From NCBI RefSeq assembly GCF_026167525.1, contig NZ_CP110679.1, forward strand, positions 3,335,501 through 3,399,500: a stretch of DNA of 64,000 nt. Reading direction: 5' to 3'. This DNA is from Sphingomonas sp. M1-B02 (GTDB lineage Bacteria; Pseudomonadota; Alphaproteobacteria; Sphingomonadales; Sphingomonadaceae). Each line of letters opens with the position of its first letter. Position 1 is the first letter of the stretch. Shown piece by piece: positions 7,550 to 17,102 of the stretch. Both the position numbers and the translations under genes were made by a program. Below the pieces are notes generated by a model. It worked only from the letters and a program-made list of their open reading frames with translations. It was not told the DNA's origin and made no database searches.

Positions 7550-9706
7550 ATGCGTCCGATTCTTGCCTTGTTGCTGTTGCTCCTGGCTGCGATGGCGCCG
7601 TCCGCCGCGCAGGCGGAAACCGGCTATGACCTGTGGCTGCGCTATCAGCCCTTGCCGGAGCAGCGCCGCGCCGAACTTCGCGACGAGGCGCGCTATCTGG
7701 TCGCCCAGGGCAGCAGTGATAGGCTGAAGGTCGCCGCGCAGGAACTGGTCCGGGGCATGTCGGGCCTGCAGTCCGGTCAATTGGCGGTCGCGACCAGCGT
7801 TGACGCCCCCGGCGCGATCGTCCTCGGCACGCCCGAATCGTCCGCGCTCGTCGCCTCGCTCAATCTGCCGCTGGCCACCCTCGGCACGGAAGGCTTCCTG
7901 ATTCGCAGCGTGACCATGAACGGCCAGCGCGCGACGGTGATCGCCGCCAATCGCGACGTCGGCCTGCTGTATGGCGTATTTGCCTTGCTCAAGCGCGCCC
8001 AGCTCGGCGAATCGCTGCGCAACCTCGACATTTCGGACCGGCCCAAGCTGCAGCTGCGCGTCCTCAATCATTGGGACAATCTCGATCGCCATGTCGAGCG
8101 CGGCTATGCGGGGCAGTCGATCTGGGACTGGCAGAAGCTGCCGGGGTACAAGGATCCGCGCTACACCGATTATGCCCGCGCCAACGCCTCGATCGGCATC
8201 AACGGCACCGTGCTGACCAACGTCAATGCCAATGCCGACGTGCTGCGCCCCGAATATATCCAGAAGGTGAAGGCGCTTGCCGAAGTCTTCCGGCCCTATG
8301 GGATCAAGGTCTATCTGACCGCGCGCTTTTCCGCCCCGATCGAGATCGGCGGGATGAAGACCGCCGATCCGCTCGACCCCGCGGTCGCCGCCTGGTGGAA
8401 GGCCAAGATCGACGAAATCTATGCGGTCATCCCCGATTTCGGCGGCTTCCTGGTGAAGGCCAATTCGGAGGGCCAGCCCGGCCCCAACGACTATAAGCGC
8501 AGCCATGCCGACGGCGCGAACATGTTCGCCGACGCGCTGCGCCCGCATGGCGGCGTCGTCATGTGGCGCGCCTTCGTCTACGCCGCCGAAAACCCCGACG
8601 ATCGCCACAAGCAGGCTTACACCGAGTTCGAGCCGCTCGACGGCAAATTCCGCGACAATGTCCTCGTCCAGGTCAAGAATGGCGCGATCGACTTCCAGCC
8701 GCGTGAGCCCTTCCATCCGCTGTTCGGCGCGATGCCGAAGACGCCGCTGATGATGGAATTCCAGATCACCAAGGAATATCTCGGCTTCGCCACCCACCTC
8801 GCTTATCTCGGGACGATGTGGGAGGAGGTGCTGCAGGCCGACACCTTCCGCCCGCGCAAGGGCGCGACGGTCGCCAAGATCCTCGAAAAGCCGGTCGACA
8901 AGGGCGCCGTCACCGGTATCGCCGGCGTCGCCAATATCGGCAGCGACGTGAACTGGTCCGGTTCGCAATTCGACCAGGCGAACTGGTATGCCTATGGCCG
9001 CTTTGCCTGGGATCCCGAGGCCAAGGCCGAGCCGATCGCGCGCGACTGGGCGCGGATGACCTGGGGCAACGATCCCGCGGTCGTCGATCCGATCGTGTCG
9101 ATGATGATGCGCTCGCGCGAGGCGGTGGTCGATTATATGACTCCGCTCGGGCTCACCCATCTGATGGCCACCGGCCACCATTATGGCCCCGGCCCCTGGG
9201 TCGCCGATCTCGCTCGCCCCGAATGGAACCCGGTCTACTATCATAAGGCCGACGCTAACGGGATCGGCTTCGATCGCACCGCCAGCGGCAGCAACGGCCT
9301 CGGCCAATATGCGCCACCGCTTGTCCGGCAATGGGGTGATCGCAAAAAAGTGCCCGAGGAACTGCTGCTCTGGTTCCACCACGTTCCCTGGGAGCATCGC
9401 ACCAAATCGGGCCGGAGCGTGTGGGACGAACTGGTCGTCCGCTACGATCGCGGCGTCGACGAAGTGAAGCGCATGCAGGCGCAGTGGGATGCGCTGCGCG
9501 GCAAGATCGATGCCCGCCGCTGGGAAGAGGTACGCGACTATCTCGCCATCCAGCATGACGAGGCAAAGTGGTGGCGCGATGCCTCGATCGCCTATTTCCA
9601 GTCGGTCTCGAAGCGTCCGCTCCCCGTTGGCCACGCCGCCCCGCCGCACGATCTCGAACATTATAAGGCGATTCGGACGCCCTATGCGCCGGGAAGCGGC
9701 GAATGA
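7550..9706 (+). CDS. Alpha-glucuronidase, GH67
   Basis: A 718-residue GH67 enzyme that removes (4-O-methyl)glucuronic acid from the ends of glucuronoxylan oligosaccharides. A signal peptide (residues 1-22, cleavage after AAQA) sends it out of the cytoplasm. The general acid is in KANSEGQ (E307). The paired base residues are in KNGAIDFQPREP (D381) and MMEFQITKEY (E403). The length is typical. GGAGAGG lies just before ATG 7550. It is the first gene of a GH67-GH43-GH9 operon and is divergent from manD, which acts downstream on the glucuronate it frees. Confidence 0.95.
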   Translation: MRPILALLLLLLAAMAPSAAQAETGYDLWLRYQPLPEQRRAELRDEARYLVAQGSSDRLKVAAQELVRGMSGLQSGQLAVATSVDAPGAIVLGTPESSALVASLNLPLATLGTEGFLIRSVTMNGQRATVIAANRDVGLLYGVFALLKRAQLGESLRNLDISDRPKLQLRVLNHWDNLDRHVERGYAGQSIWDWQKLPGYKDPRYTDYARANASIGINGTVLTNVNANADVLRPEYIQKVKALAEVFRPYGIKVYLTARFSAPIEIGGMKTADPLDPAVAAWWKAKIDEIYAVIPDFGGFLVKANSEGQPGPNDYKRSHADGANMFADALRPHGGVVMWRAFVYAAENPDDRHKQAYTEFEPLDGKFRDNVLVQVKNGAIDFQPREPFHPLFGAMPKTPLMMEFQITKEYLGFATHLAYLGTMWEEVLQADTFRPRKGATVAKILEKPVDKGAVTGIAGVANIGSDVNWSGSQFDQANWYAYGRFAWDPEAKAEPIARDWARMTWGNDPAVVDPIVSMMMRSREAVVDYMTPLGLTHLMATGHHYGPGPWVADLARPEWNPVYYHKADANGIGFDRTASGSNGLGQYAPPLVRQWGDRKKVPEELLLWFHHVPWEHRTKSGRSVWDELVVRYDRGVDEVKRMQAQWDALRGKIDARRWEEVRDYLAIQHDEAKWWRDASIAYFQSVSKRPLPVGHAAPPHDLEHYKAIRTPYAPGSGE

Positions 9707-9768
9707 GCGTACCGCAAGGGCCAGCTTCCTTTTCTGAACGCAAACCAATATGGTACGGAGTGAAAGCG

Positions 9769-11463
9769 ATGTCCGGCGGCTCTCGCGCTTCTTTTTCGAT
9801 CTCGATCGCAGCGATCATGCTCGCGCTGGCTCCGGCCGGCGCGGTCGCGCAGGTGAATAGCGCCCGCTTCGACTGGTTCGACTATCGCGGCGAGGATCCG
9901 ATCGGGCCGGCCAAGGCAGGAGAGTATCGCAACCCGATCCTCCAGGGCTTCTATCCCGATCCCAGCGTGACCCGCGTCGGCGACGATTTCTATCTGGTCA
10001 CCTCGACCTTCAGCTACTTCCCCGGCATCCCGATCTTCCACAGCAAGGATCTGGTCAACTGGACCCAGATCGGCAACGCGATCGATCGCCCCGGCCAGCT
10101 CGACTTCAAGAAGCTCGGCCTATCGCGCGGGGTGTTTGCGCCGACGATCCAGGCCAAGGACGGGATCTTCTACATCCTCAACACCTGCGTCGATTGCGGC
10201 GGCAATTTCGTCGTGACCGCGACCAAGCCCGGAGGCCCCTGGTCCGATCCGGTATGGCTCCCCGACCTCGACGGCGGGATCGATCCGTCGCTCTTCTTCG
10301 ACGCCGATGGCCGCACCTGGATCCTCAACAACGGCCCGCCCGAAGGCAAGCCCGAATATGAGGGCCACCGCGCGATCTGGATCCAGGAGTTCGATCGCAA
10401 GACGCTCAAGAGCTTCGGCCCGCGCACCCTGTTGGTGAACGGCGGCGTCGATTTTTCGAAGAAGCCGATCTGGATCGAAGGGCCGCACATCTTCCGGAAG
10501 GACGGCTGGTATTATCTCAGCTGCGCCGAGGGCGGCACCGCCGAGGGGCATAGTCAGGTGATCCTGCGCTCGCGCAGCGTCACCGGGCCTTTCCTCCCCA
10601 ATCCGTCCAATCCGATCCTCACGCAGCGCGATCTGCCGCGCGACCGCGCCAATCCGATCACGTCGGCCGGCCATGCCCAGCTTGTGACCACGCCCGACGG
10701 CAAATGGTGGGCGACCTTCCTCGCGGTGCGGCCTTATGAGGGCGACCATTATAATACCGGCCGGGAGACCTTCCTGCTGCCGGTGACCTGGGTGGATGGC
10801 TGGCCCCGCATCCTGCCGCTGGGCAAGGAAATCCCCTATTTCCACCCGCTGCCCGAATTGCCGCGCGCCCGGCCGCCCTTGCTGCCCACCAATGGCCCGA
10901 TGGCGGTGCGCGATACGTTCGACGGGCCGAATCTGCCGATCAACTGGCTGATGATGCGCAACCCGCGATCGAACTGGTACCGCTTCGAAAAGGGTGCACT
11001 GCTGCTCGATCCGCGCCCGGAAGGGCTGGGCGACAATGGCAACCCCTCCTTCCTGGCGCGGCGGCAGCAGCACCGGAAGGCGGCGGCGGAAACCGTCGTG
11101 CGGTTCGCGCCCGCGAAGGACGGCGATCGGGCCGGGCTGGTCGCGCTGCAGAGCGACGACTATTGGCTGTCGATCGACGTGGTGCAGCGGGGCGGCAAAC
11201 GGATGATCGAAGCGGTGCGACGCGCCGGCCCGACCGAGCCCGCGGGCGGCACCACGATCGGATCGGCGCCGCTGCCCGGCGCGGCGGGCGCGCCGGTCCA
11301 GTTCAGGATCGCCGTCGACGATGCGCGCTACACCTTGTCCTACGCGCTGCGCCCGGGCCAGTGGCGCATCGTGGGCTCGGCCGACGCCAAGATGCTGAGC
11401 ACCCGCACCGCCGGCGGCTTCGTCGGCGCGGTGTTCGGAGTGCATGCGCAGTCGGGGCGGTGA
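9769..11463 (+). CDS. GH43 beta-xylosidase/arabinofuranosidase
   Basis: A 564-residue secreted glycosidase. After a signal peptide (to about residue 28) comes the five-bladed propeller with the catalytic triad D64 (YPDPS), D172 (GGIDPSLF) and E237 (WIEGPH). A C-terminal beta-sandwich domain of about 190 residues follows, as in GH43 beta-xylosidases. It probably releases xylose or arabinose from xylo-oligosaccharides. ATG at 9769 is preferred over the one at 9703 because it has GGAG upstream and begins a good signal peptide. The next gene overlaps its stop (TGATG). Confidence 0.9.
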   Translation: MSGGSRASFSISIAAIMLALAPAGAVAQVNSARFDWFDYRGEDPIGPAKAGEYRNPILQGFYPDPSVTRVGDDFYLVTSTFSYFPGIPIFHSKDLVNWTQIGNAIDRPGQLDFKKLGLSRGVFAPTIQAKDGIFYILNTCVDCGGNFVVTATKPGGPWSDPVWLPDLDGGIDPSLFFDADGRTWILNNGPPEGKPEYEGHRAIWIQEFDRKTLKSFGPRTLLVNGGVDFSKKPIWIEGPHIFRKDGWYYLSCAEGGTAEGHSQVILRSRSVTGPFLPNPSNPILTQRDLPRDRANPITSAGHAQLVTTPDGKWWATFLAVRPYEGDHYNTGRETFLLPVTWVDGWPRILPLGKEIPYFHPLPELPRARPPLLPTNGPMAVRDTFDGPNLPINWLMMRNPRSNWYRFEKGALLLDPRPEGLGDNGNPSFLARRQQHRKAAAETVVRFAPAKDGDRAGLVALQSDDYWLSIDVVQRGGKRMIEAVRRAGPTEPAGGTTIGSAPLPGAAGAPVQFRIAVDDARYTLSYALRPGQWRIVGSADAKMLSTRTAGGFVGAVFGVHAQSGR

Positions 11464-13283
11464 TGGTGGTTCGCTACGCCGTGCCGCCGGCGCTCGCGCT
11501 GATGCTGGCGACGCCTGCCGTTGCGCAGGAAGCGCCCAGCCCGATCCGGCTCAACCAGCTCGGGCTCGATCCGTCGGGGCCCAAGCGGGCGATGCTGGCG
11601 CATCCGTCCAAGGCGCCGCTCGCCTGGCAGCTGGTCGATCCGTCGGGCAAGTCGGTGTTGCGCGGCATGACGATCGTCCATGGCGACGACGCGGCGTCGG
11701 GCGAGCATGTCCATGCGATCGACCTGGCCGGCGCCGTGGCGGGGGAGGGCTATCGGCTCGACGTGGCGGGGCAGCAGAGCCGACGCTTCGCGATCAAGCC
11801 AGGCACCCGCTCCGGGCTCGCGCGCGATGCGCTGCACTTCTTCTACCTGCACCGCGCCGGCATGCCGATCGACGCGCGCTTTGCCGGCAAATGGGCGCGC
11901 CCGGCGGGCCACACCAACGAAGTGGCGCAGTGCGTGTCGGGCAAGGACGAGCGCGGGACCGAATGGCCCGATTGCGGCTATTCGCTCGACGTCACCGGCG
12001 GCTGGTATGACGCGGGCGATCAGGGGAAATATGTCGTCAATGGCGGCATCACGCTTTGGACCCTGCTCAACGCGCATGAATATCAGGCGCGCAAGGGGAA
12101 GGCACCGTTCGCCGACGGATCGCTGAACATCCCGGAGGCCGGAAACGGCGTCAGCGACCTGCTCGATGAGGCACGCTACGAAATCGGCTTCTTCCTGGGC
12201 ATGCAGGTGCCCGAGGGCAAGCGGATGATGCTGCCGGTCGGCAAGCCCGCCGCCGGAGAGCAGGGGCCGGTGACGCTGCCGTTCCGACAGCTCGATATCG
12301 GCGGGATGGTCCACCACAAGGTCGCCGATCGCGCATGGACCGAGCTGCCGACGCTGCCGCACGAGGACAAGGAGGATCGGGTGCTGCACCCGCCCTCGAC
12401 GGCGGCGACGCTCAACTTCGCGGCGACGCTCGCCCAGTGCGCGCGCATCTGGAAAGGCATCGATCCCGCTTTCGCGGCGCGCTGCCTGCAGGCGAGCGAG
12501 CGCGCCTGGGCGGCGGCGAAGCGCAATCCGCAGGTCTATGCGGTCGCGACCTTCACCGGCAGCGGCCATTATGGCGACCGCGATCTCACCGACGAATTCT
12601 ACTGGGCCGCGGCCGAGCTGTACGCAACGACCGCCAAGCCCGCTTATCTGGCGGAAGTCCGCGCCTCGCCGCATTTCGCGAAGCCCGGGGTCGAGCCGGG
12701 CTGGCCCAACGTCGCGCCACTCGGCGCGATCACGCTGGCGACGGTGCCGACCGCGATTCCGCGCCCCGAGCAAGAGCGGCTGCGCGCCGCGCTGGTGGCC
12801 TCGGCCGACGCTTTCCTCGCCGAACGTGCCGGCAACGGCTATAAGATTCCCTATTCGCCGCCCGGCTATCCCTGGGGTTCGACGTCCAATGTGCTCAATC
12901 GCGCGATGCTGCTCGCGATCGCGCACGATCTAACCGGGCAGGCGAAGTATCGCGACGGCGTGATCGACGCGCTCGATTGGGTGCTGGGCCGCAACCCGCT
13001 CGATCGCTCGTTCGTGACCGGCTATGGCGCGCGGCCGATGGCGCGGCCGCATCACCGCTTCTGGGCGCAGTCGATCGATCCGACCACGCCGCCGCCGCCG
13101 CCGGGGGTGATTTCGGGCGGCCCCAACAGCATTTCGATGAGCGATCCGGTCGCGATGAAGATGCGCGGGAAATGCGCGCCGATGACCTGCTGGGCCGACG
13201 AGGTCGGGACCTATACGATGAACGAAATCGCCATCAACTGGAACGCGCCCCTGGTGTGGGTCGCGAGCTGGCTGGGGGAATAA
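11463..13283 (+). CDS. GH9 glycoside hydrolase (endoglucanase-like)
   Basis: A 606-residue protein with a signal peptide (about residues 1-21) and an N-terminal Ig-like domain starting IRLNQLGLDP. The (alpha/alpha)6 catalytic domain contains GGWYDAGDQGKY (D183 and D186) and, near the C-terminus, RPHHRFW and DEVGTYTMNE with the general acid E588. GH9 enzymes hydrolyse beta-1,4-glucans, some xyloglucan or mixed-linkage glucan. In this island it may act on glucan companions of xylan. The ATG overlaps the stop of the GH43 gene. It ends against the convergent GH3 gene, with a hairpin between them. Confidence 0.9.
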   Translation: MVVRYAVPPALALMLATPAVAQEAPSPIRLNQLGLDPSGPKRAMLAHPSKAPLAWQLVDPSGKSVLRGMTIVHGDDAASGEHVHAIDLAGAVAGEGYRLDVAGQQSRRFAIKPGTRSGLARDALHFFYLHRAGMPIDARFAGKWARPAGHTNEVAQCVSGKDERGTEWPDCGYSLDVTGGWYDAGDQGKYVVNGGITLWTLLNAHEYQARKGKAPFADGSLNIPEAGNGVSDLLDEARYEIGFFLGMQVPEGKRMMLPVGKPAAGEQGPVTLPFRQLDIGGMVHHKVADRAWTELPTLPHEDKEDRVLHPPSTAATLNFAATLAQCARIWKGIDPAFAARCLQASERAWAAAKRNPQVYAVATFTGSGHYGDRDLTDEFYWAAAELYATTAKPAYLAEVRASPHFAKPGVEPGWPNVAPLGAITLATVPTAIPRPEQERLRAALVASADAFLAERAGNGYKIPYSPPGYPWGSTSNVLNRAMLLAIAHDLTGQAKYRDGVIDALDWVLGRNPLDRSFVTGYGARPMARPHHRFWAQSIDPTTPPPPPGVISGGPNSISMSDPVAMKMRGKCAPMTCWADEVGTYTMNEIAINWNAPLVWVASWLGE

Positions 13284-13313
13284 TTCCTCCCCGAGGCAAG
13301 CGCGGGGAGGAAT
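13283..13313. terminator. Bidirectional hairpin between the convergent GH9 and GH3 genes
   Basis: ATTCCTCCCCG and CGGGGAGGAAT are perfect 11-bp arms around a nine-base loop. They fill the gap between the two convergent stops. There is no T-tract, so termination efficiency is uncertain; the position suggests a shared terminator. Confidence 0.6.
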
Positions 13314-13316
13314 GGA

Positions 13317-15728
13317 TCACTTCACCGTGAGCTTGGTGCTCTTGAGTTTCACCGAGTCCGGCCCCGCCGAGACGGTGAAGGTGCCGGGCTCGACCACGCG
13401 CTTCATGTCGACATTCCACAGCGACAGGTCGCGCGGGGTGAGTTCGAAGCTGACCGTCTTCTTCTCACCGGGCTGCAGTGACACGCGCTCGAACGCCTTG
13501 AGCTCCTTCACCGGCCGGGTGACGCTCGCCAGATCGTCGCGGACGTAGAGCTGGACCACCTCGTCGCCGGCGCGGGTGCCGGTGTTGGTCACGTCGACGC
13601 TGACCTTGACCTTGTTGTACCGCCCGATCGTGGGCGTCGCGAGCACCGGCGCGCCCATTTCGAAGGTTGTGTAGGAAAGCCCGTAGCCGAACGGATAAAG
13701 CGGGCTCGTCTCGGCGAAGAGATAGCCCCGCCGCGCGCTCGGCTTGTGGTTGTAGAACATCGGCAGCTGCCCGACGTCGCGGGCGATCGTCACCGGCAGC
13801 TTGCCGCCCGGATTGGCGCGGCCGAACACGACGTCCGCCACGGCATGGCCGGTTTCCTGGCCGAGATACCAGCCCTCGATCAGCGCCGGCGCATTCTCGG
13901 ATAGATATTTCACGGACAGCGGCCGCCCGTTGAGCAGCAGCACCACCACCGGCTTGCCGAGCGCGAAAATCTCCTGCGCGAGCCGGTTCTGCGGACCGAT
14001 CAGCTCGAGGCTGTTGCGGTCGCCCAGATGGTTGTCGGCCCAGGCCTCGCGGCTCAATTGCTCGTTGTCGCCGAGCACCAGCACGATCGTGTCGGCATTC
14101 TTTGCGGTCTCCAGCGCCTCGGCGCGCAGCCGATCGTTGGTCGCGTCGTCGATCAGCTCGACGGCATCCTCGGCCCAGACGCGGCTCTTGGTCAGCTTCA
14201 CCCCCTCGGCGAAATCGACCTGGAACTTGCCTTTGCCCTCGGCCTGCATGCCCTCGAGCACGCTGACGACGTGGCGCGGAATATCCGAATAGCCGCCGAT
14301 CGGGGTGTCCTTGGCATGCGTGCCGATCACCGCGAGACGCTTGATCTTGCCGGGGTCGAGCGGGAGCAGACCCTTGTCGTTCTTGAGCAGGACGATCGCC
14401 TGGCGCGCGGCCTCGCGGGCAAGCGCGATTGCGTCGGGCGTCTCCGTCTTCCGCGCCGCAGCCTTTGCGTCGACATAGGGATTCTCGAACAGCCCGGCGT
14501 TGAACTTGAGCTTGAGGATGCGGCGCACCGATTCGTCGATCTGCTGCTGGCTTACCCGGCCCTCGCGGACCAGCTGCGGCAGCAGCGCATATGCCTCACC
14601 GTCGGGCGTCTCGAAATCGACGGTCGCATCGAGCGCGCGGACCGCCGCATCGCCTAGATTGTCGAAGAGATGGTGCCGCGTGTTGAGCTCGCGGATGGCA
14701 AAATAGTCGCTCAGCACCACGCCCTTGAAGCCCCATTCCTGGCGCAGCACGTCGTGCAGCAACCAGCGATTGGCGTGGCTCGGGATGCCGTCGATCTCAT
14801 TGTAGGATGGCATTACCGACATCACCGGCAGCTCGGTGACCGCGCGCTCGAACGGCGGGAAGAAGAATTCGCGGAGCGTCCGCTCGGAGACCGTCGCCGG
14901 ACCGATATTGGTGCCGCTTTCGGGCGCGCCATGGCCAGTCATGTGCTTGAGCGTGACGTAGACCTTGTCCTTGGCGAGCGGCAATGTCGTGCCCTGGAAG
15001 CCGCGGATCGCCGCCAGGCCCATTTCGCCGACGAGATGCGGATCCTCGCCATAGGTCTCCTCGATCCGGCCCCAGCGCGGATCGCGGGCGATGTCGACGA
15101 CCGGGGCAAGCGCGAGATTGGCGCCGCGGGCGCGCATCTCGCGCGCCGCGACCGCGAAGATCTGTTCCTGCAGCTTGGGGTTCCAGGTGCTGGCCAGCGC
15201 GATCGCCTGGGGAAAGCTGGTGGCGCCGGGGGCGACATAGCCGTGCAGCGCCTCCTCATGCATGATCAGCGGAATGCCGAGCCGGGTCTTCTCGACCGCC
15301 CATTTCTGCGCGGCGTTGATGTAGCGCGCGGTATCCTCGGCATTGCGGTTGACCGTGCCCGCGGCGGCACCGGCGGCGGGCCCCTGGGTAATCGCGCGGC
15401 GGTCATAGGGGCGCGAGATCTGGCCAAGGCCATTGGGGAAATTCTGTGTGGCCTTCTGTGCGTCGAATTCGCCATCCGCGGCCTGGATCTTGTCCTTCTG
15501 CAGCCAGATCGCGACCATCTGCTGGACCTTCTCCTCCAGCGTCATCCGCTTGAGCAGGTCCTCCACCCGGGCGTCGACCGACTGCGACGCATCCTCGTAG
15601 AGCGGCTGTTCGGCCCGCTGCGCCTGGGCCGCAGGAACGAAAGCAGGGGCGAGCGCCATCGTCGCGACCGCGGCGAGGGCGGCAATCCGGAACTGACGGG
15701 TGCGGGGCAGGCGGTGGCGGACGGCCAT
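13317..15728 (-). CDS. GH3 beta-glucosidase/beta-xylosidase, exported
   Basis: An 803-residue exported GH3 enzyme. Signal peptide to about residue 36 (AAQAQ), then the N-terminal TIM barrel with the catalytic nucleophile D341 (VVLSDYFA). The second alpha/beta domain contains the KHMTGHG and GDNEQLSREAW regions, and a C-terminal fibronectin-III-like domain follows (TNTGTRAGDEVVQLYV). Such proteins cleave terminal glucose or xylose from oligosaccharides in the periplasm. Within this island xylobiose or cellobiose is the likely substrate. It is divergent from lacI, with an operator between them. Confidence 0.92.
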   Translation of the reverse strand: MAVRHRLPRTRQFRIAALAAVATMALAPAFVPAAQAQRAEQPLYEDASQSVDARVEDLLKRMTLEEKVQQMVAIWLQKDKIQAADGEFDAQKATQNFPNGLGQISRPYDRRAITQGPAAGAAAGTVNRNAEDTARYINAAQKWAVEKTRLGIPLIMHEEALHGYVAPGATSFPQAIALASTWNPKLQEQIFAVAAREMRARGANLALAPVVDIARDPRWGRIEETYGEDPHLVGEMGLAAIRGFQGTTLPLAKDKVYVTLKHMTGHGAPESGTNIGPATVSERTLREFFFPPFERAVTELPVMSVMPSYNEIDGIPSHANRWLLHDVLRQEWGFKGVVLSDYFAIRELNTRHHLFDNLGDAAVRALDATVDFETPDGEAYALLPQLVREGRVSQQQIDESVRRILKLKFNAGLFENPYVDAKAAARKTETPDAIALAREAARQAIVLLKNDKGLLPLDPGKIKRLAVIGTHAKDTPIGGYSDIPRHVVSVLEGMQAEGKGKFQVDFAEGVKLTKSRVWAEDAVELIDDATNDRLRAEALETAKNADTIVLVLGDNEQLSREAWADNHLGDRNSLELIGPQNRLAQEIFALGKPVVVLLLNGRPLSVKYLSENAPALIEGWYLGQETGHAVADVVFGRANPGGKLPVTIARDVGQLPMFYNHKPSARRGYLFAETSPLYPFGYGLSYTTFEMGAPVLATPTIGRYNKVKVSVDVTNTGTRAGDEVVQLYVRDDLASVTRPVKELKAFERVSLQPGEKKTVSFELTPRDLSLWNVDMKRVVEPGTFTVSAGPDSVKLKSTKLTVK

Positions 15729-15775
15729 GGTCTCTCCTCGGGATGTGACGCCGACGCGCCATCTTTTTGCGTTTA

Positions 15776-15789
15776 TGGTAGCGCTATCA
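15776..15789. promoter_or_regulatory. LacI/XylR-type operator between the GH3 and lacI genes
   Basis: TGGTAGCGCTATCA differs at one position from the perfect palindrome at 7476-7489. It lies 48 bases before the GH3 start and 100 bases before the lacI start, so it may control the GH3 gene and autoregulate lacI. Confidence 0.75.
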
Positions 15790-15889
15790 GCTATCGTGCC
15801 CCATCCCGCTGGTCAACCATGAGCGCGGATCTCAGGCCAATTGCATTCCGCTATGGCTGATCCTATGCCTCTCGCCGAAAAGGACCGGG

Positions 15890-17020
15890 ATGAGCAGACC
15901 CAGCCGGAGAAGCCGTGGCACGGTAACCGTACAGGATGTCGCACGCGTCGCAGGCGTGTCTGCGATGACCGTGTCGCGCGTGGTCAACGGCGGCTCGAAT
16001 GTGCGGGACTCCACCCGCGAGGCGGTGCTGGCCGCAATCGAGCAGCTCAATTATTCGCCCAACAGCGCAGCACGCAGCCTGGCCGCGGGCGAGGCGACCC
16101 AGATCGGCTTGCTCTATTCCAACCCCTCGGCCGCCTATCTTTCGCAGTTTCTGATCGGCGCGCTGGCGGCCGCGCGGCGTGCCGGCTGCCATCTGGTGCT
16201 CGAAGTCTGCGAGAGCGAACGCCCCGACGAACAGGCGGAGGCAACGCGCAGCTTTGCCTCGACCAGCGTCGAGGGCGTGATCCTGCCGCCGCCTCTGTCC
16301 GAAGCCGCGCCGGTCCGCGCGGAGCTGGAGGCGGCCGGGATACCCTGGGTGTCGGTGGCGATGGGACTGCCGCCTGCCCGAAGCCTAAACGTGCGGATCG
16401 ACGATTTCGAAGGCGCCGCGGCGATGACGCGGCATCTGCTCGGCCTTGGCCACCGCCGGATCGGCTTCATCCGTGGCAATCCCAACCAGACCTCTAGCGC
16501 CGAACGCTATCGCGGCTTCGCTGCCGCTCTCGACGAAGCCGGCCTCGACGTGAACGCCATGCCGATCGAGCAGGGCTATTTCACCTTCCGGTCCGGCATC
16601 GTTGCCGCAGAGCGTCTGCTGGACCGTGCCCAGCCGCCGACGGCGATCTTCGCGAGCAATGACGATATGGCGGCGGCGGCAGTCGGCGTGGCGCATCGTC
16701 GCGGCCTCCACGTGCCGCGGGATCTGAGCGTGGTCGGGTTCGACGATACGTCGCTCGCCACCACCGTTTGGCCCGAACTGACCACCGTGCGGCAACCGAT
16801 CTCGGCAATGGCCGAGGCGGCGCTCACGCTGCTTCTGATGCGGATCCGGACACAGCGGTCTCCGGATGCGGAACGGCTTGAGGACCAGGTGCTGGATCAC
16901 GAGCTGATCGTTCGCGAATCCTCCGGCCCGCCGCACGATGGGGCGACGGCGGAGCGGCGCGGAACAACGAAGACGGGCGCGCGCACCCAGGGCGGCCCCG
17001 CACTACCGGGGCATCGCTAG
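15890..17020 (+). CDS. LacI-family repressor of the polysaccharide island (XylR-like)
   Basis: A 376-residue LacI/GalR regulator. The N-terminal helix-turn-helix reads VQDVARVAGVSAMTVSRVVN (about residues 14-33), followed by the hinge helix NSAARSLAAG. A periplasmic-binding-protein-like sugar domain follows (about 70-335; FASNDDMAAAAVG, VVGFDDTSLAT). The C-terminal 30 residues after VRESS are a low-complexity tail. The three palindromic AGCGCT sites around it make it the probable regulator of manD, GH67-GH43-GH9, GH3 and the transporter. The inducer is probably xylose or a xylan-derived sugar, by inference from neighbours. Confidence 0.9.
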   Translation: MSRPSRRSRGTVTVQDVARVAGVSAMTVSRVVNGGSNVRDSTREAVLAAIEQLNYSPNSAARSLAAGEATQIGLLYSNPSAAYLSQFLIGALAAARRAGCHLVLEVCESERPDEQAEATRSFASTSVEGVILPPPLSEAAPVRAELEAAGIPWVSVAMGLPPARSLNVRIDDFEGAAAMTRHLLGLGHRRIGFIRGNPNQTSSAERYRGFAAALDEAGLDVNAMPIEQGYFTFRSGIVAAERLLDRAQPPTAIFASNDDMAAAAVGVAHRRGLHVPRDLSVVGFDDTSLATTVWPELTTVRQPISAMAEAALTLLLMRIRTQRSPDAERLEDQVLDHELIVRESSGPPHDGATAERRGTTKTGARTQGGPALPGHR

Positions 17021-17051
17021 AGGCTTGCTTTTCTCCCGCGCCCGCGCCACC

Positions 17052-17063
17052 GTTAGCGCTAAC
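17052..17063. promoter_or_regulatory. LacI/XylR-type operator upstream of the sugar transporter
   Basis: GTTAGCGCTAAC is a perfect 12-bp palindrome 40 bases before the transporter ATG. It shares the TAGCGCTA core with the two other sites in the island. Confidence 0.75.
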
Positions 17064-17102
17064 AAGTTCGATCGATCGGACTGCAGGAGAGGGACGTAAG
17101 GG

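Noticed and set aside
7484..9748. A 754-codon minus-strand frame opposite the GH67 gene
   Set aside because: It is the antisense shadow of a clear GH67 gene and shows no recognisable domain.
9745..9772. TGGTACGGAGTGAAAGCGATG before the GH43 gene resembles the right half of the mer-type operator and start of the merR gene
   Set aside because: Only one half-site is present and no -35/-10 pair with a 19-bp spacer surrounds it. The shared GGAG...ATG is simply a ribosome-binding site.
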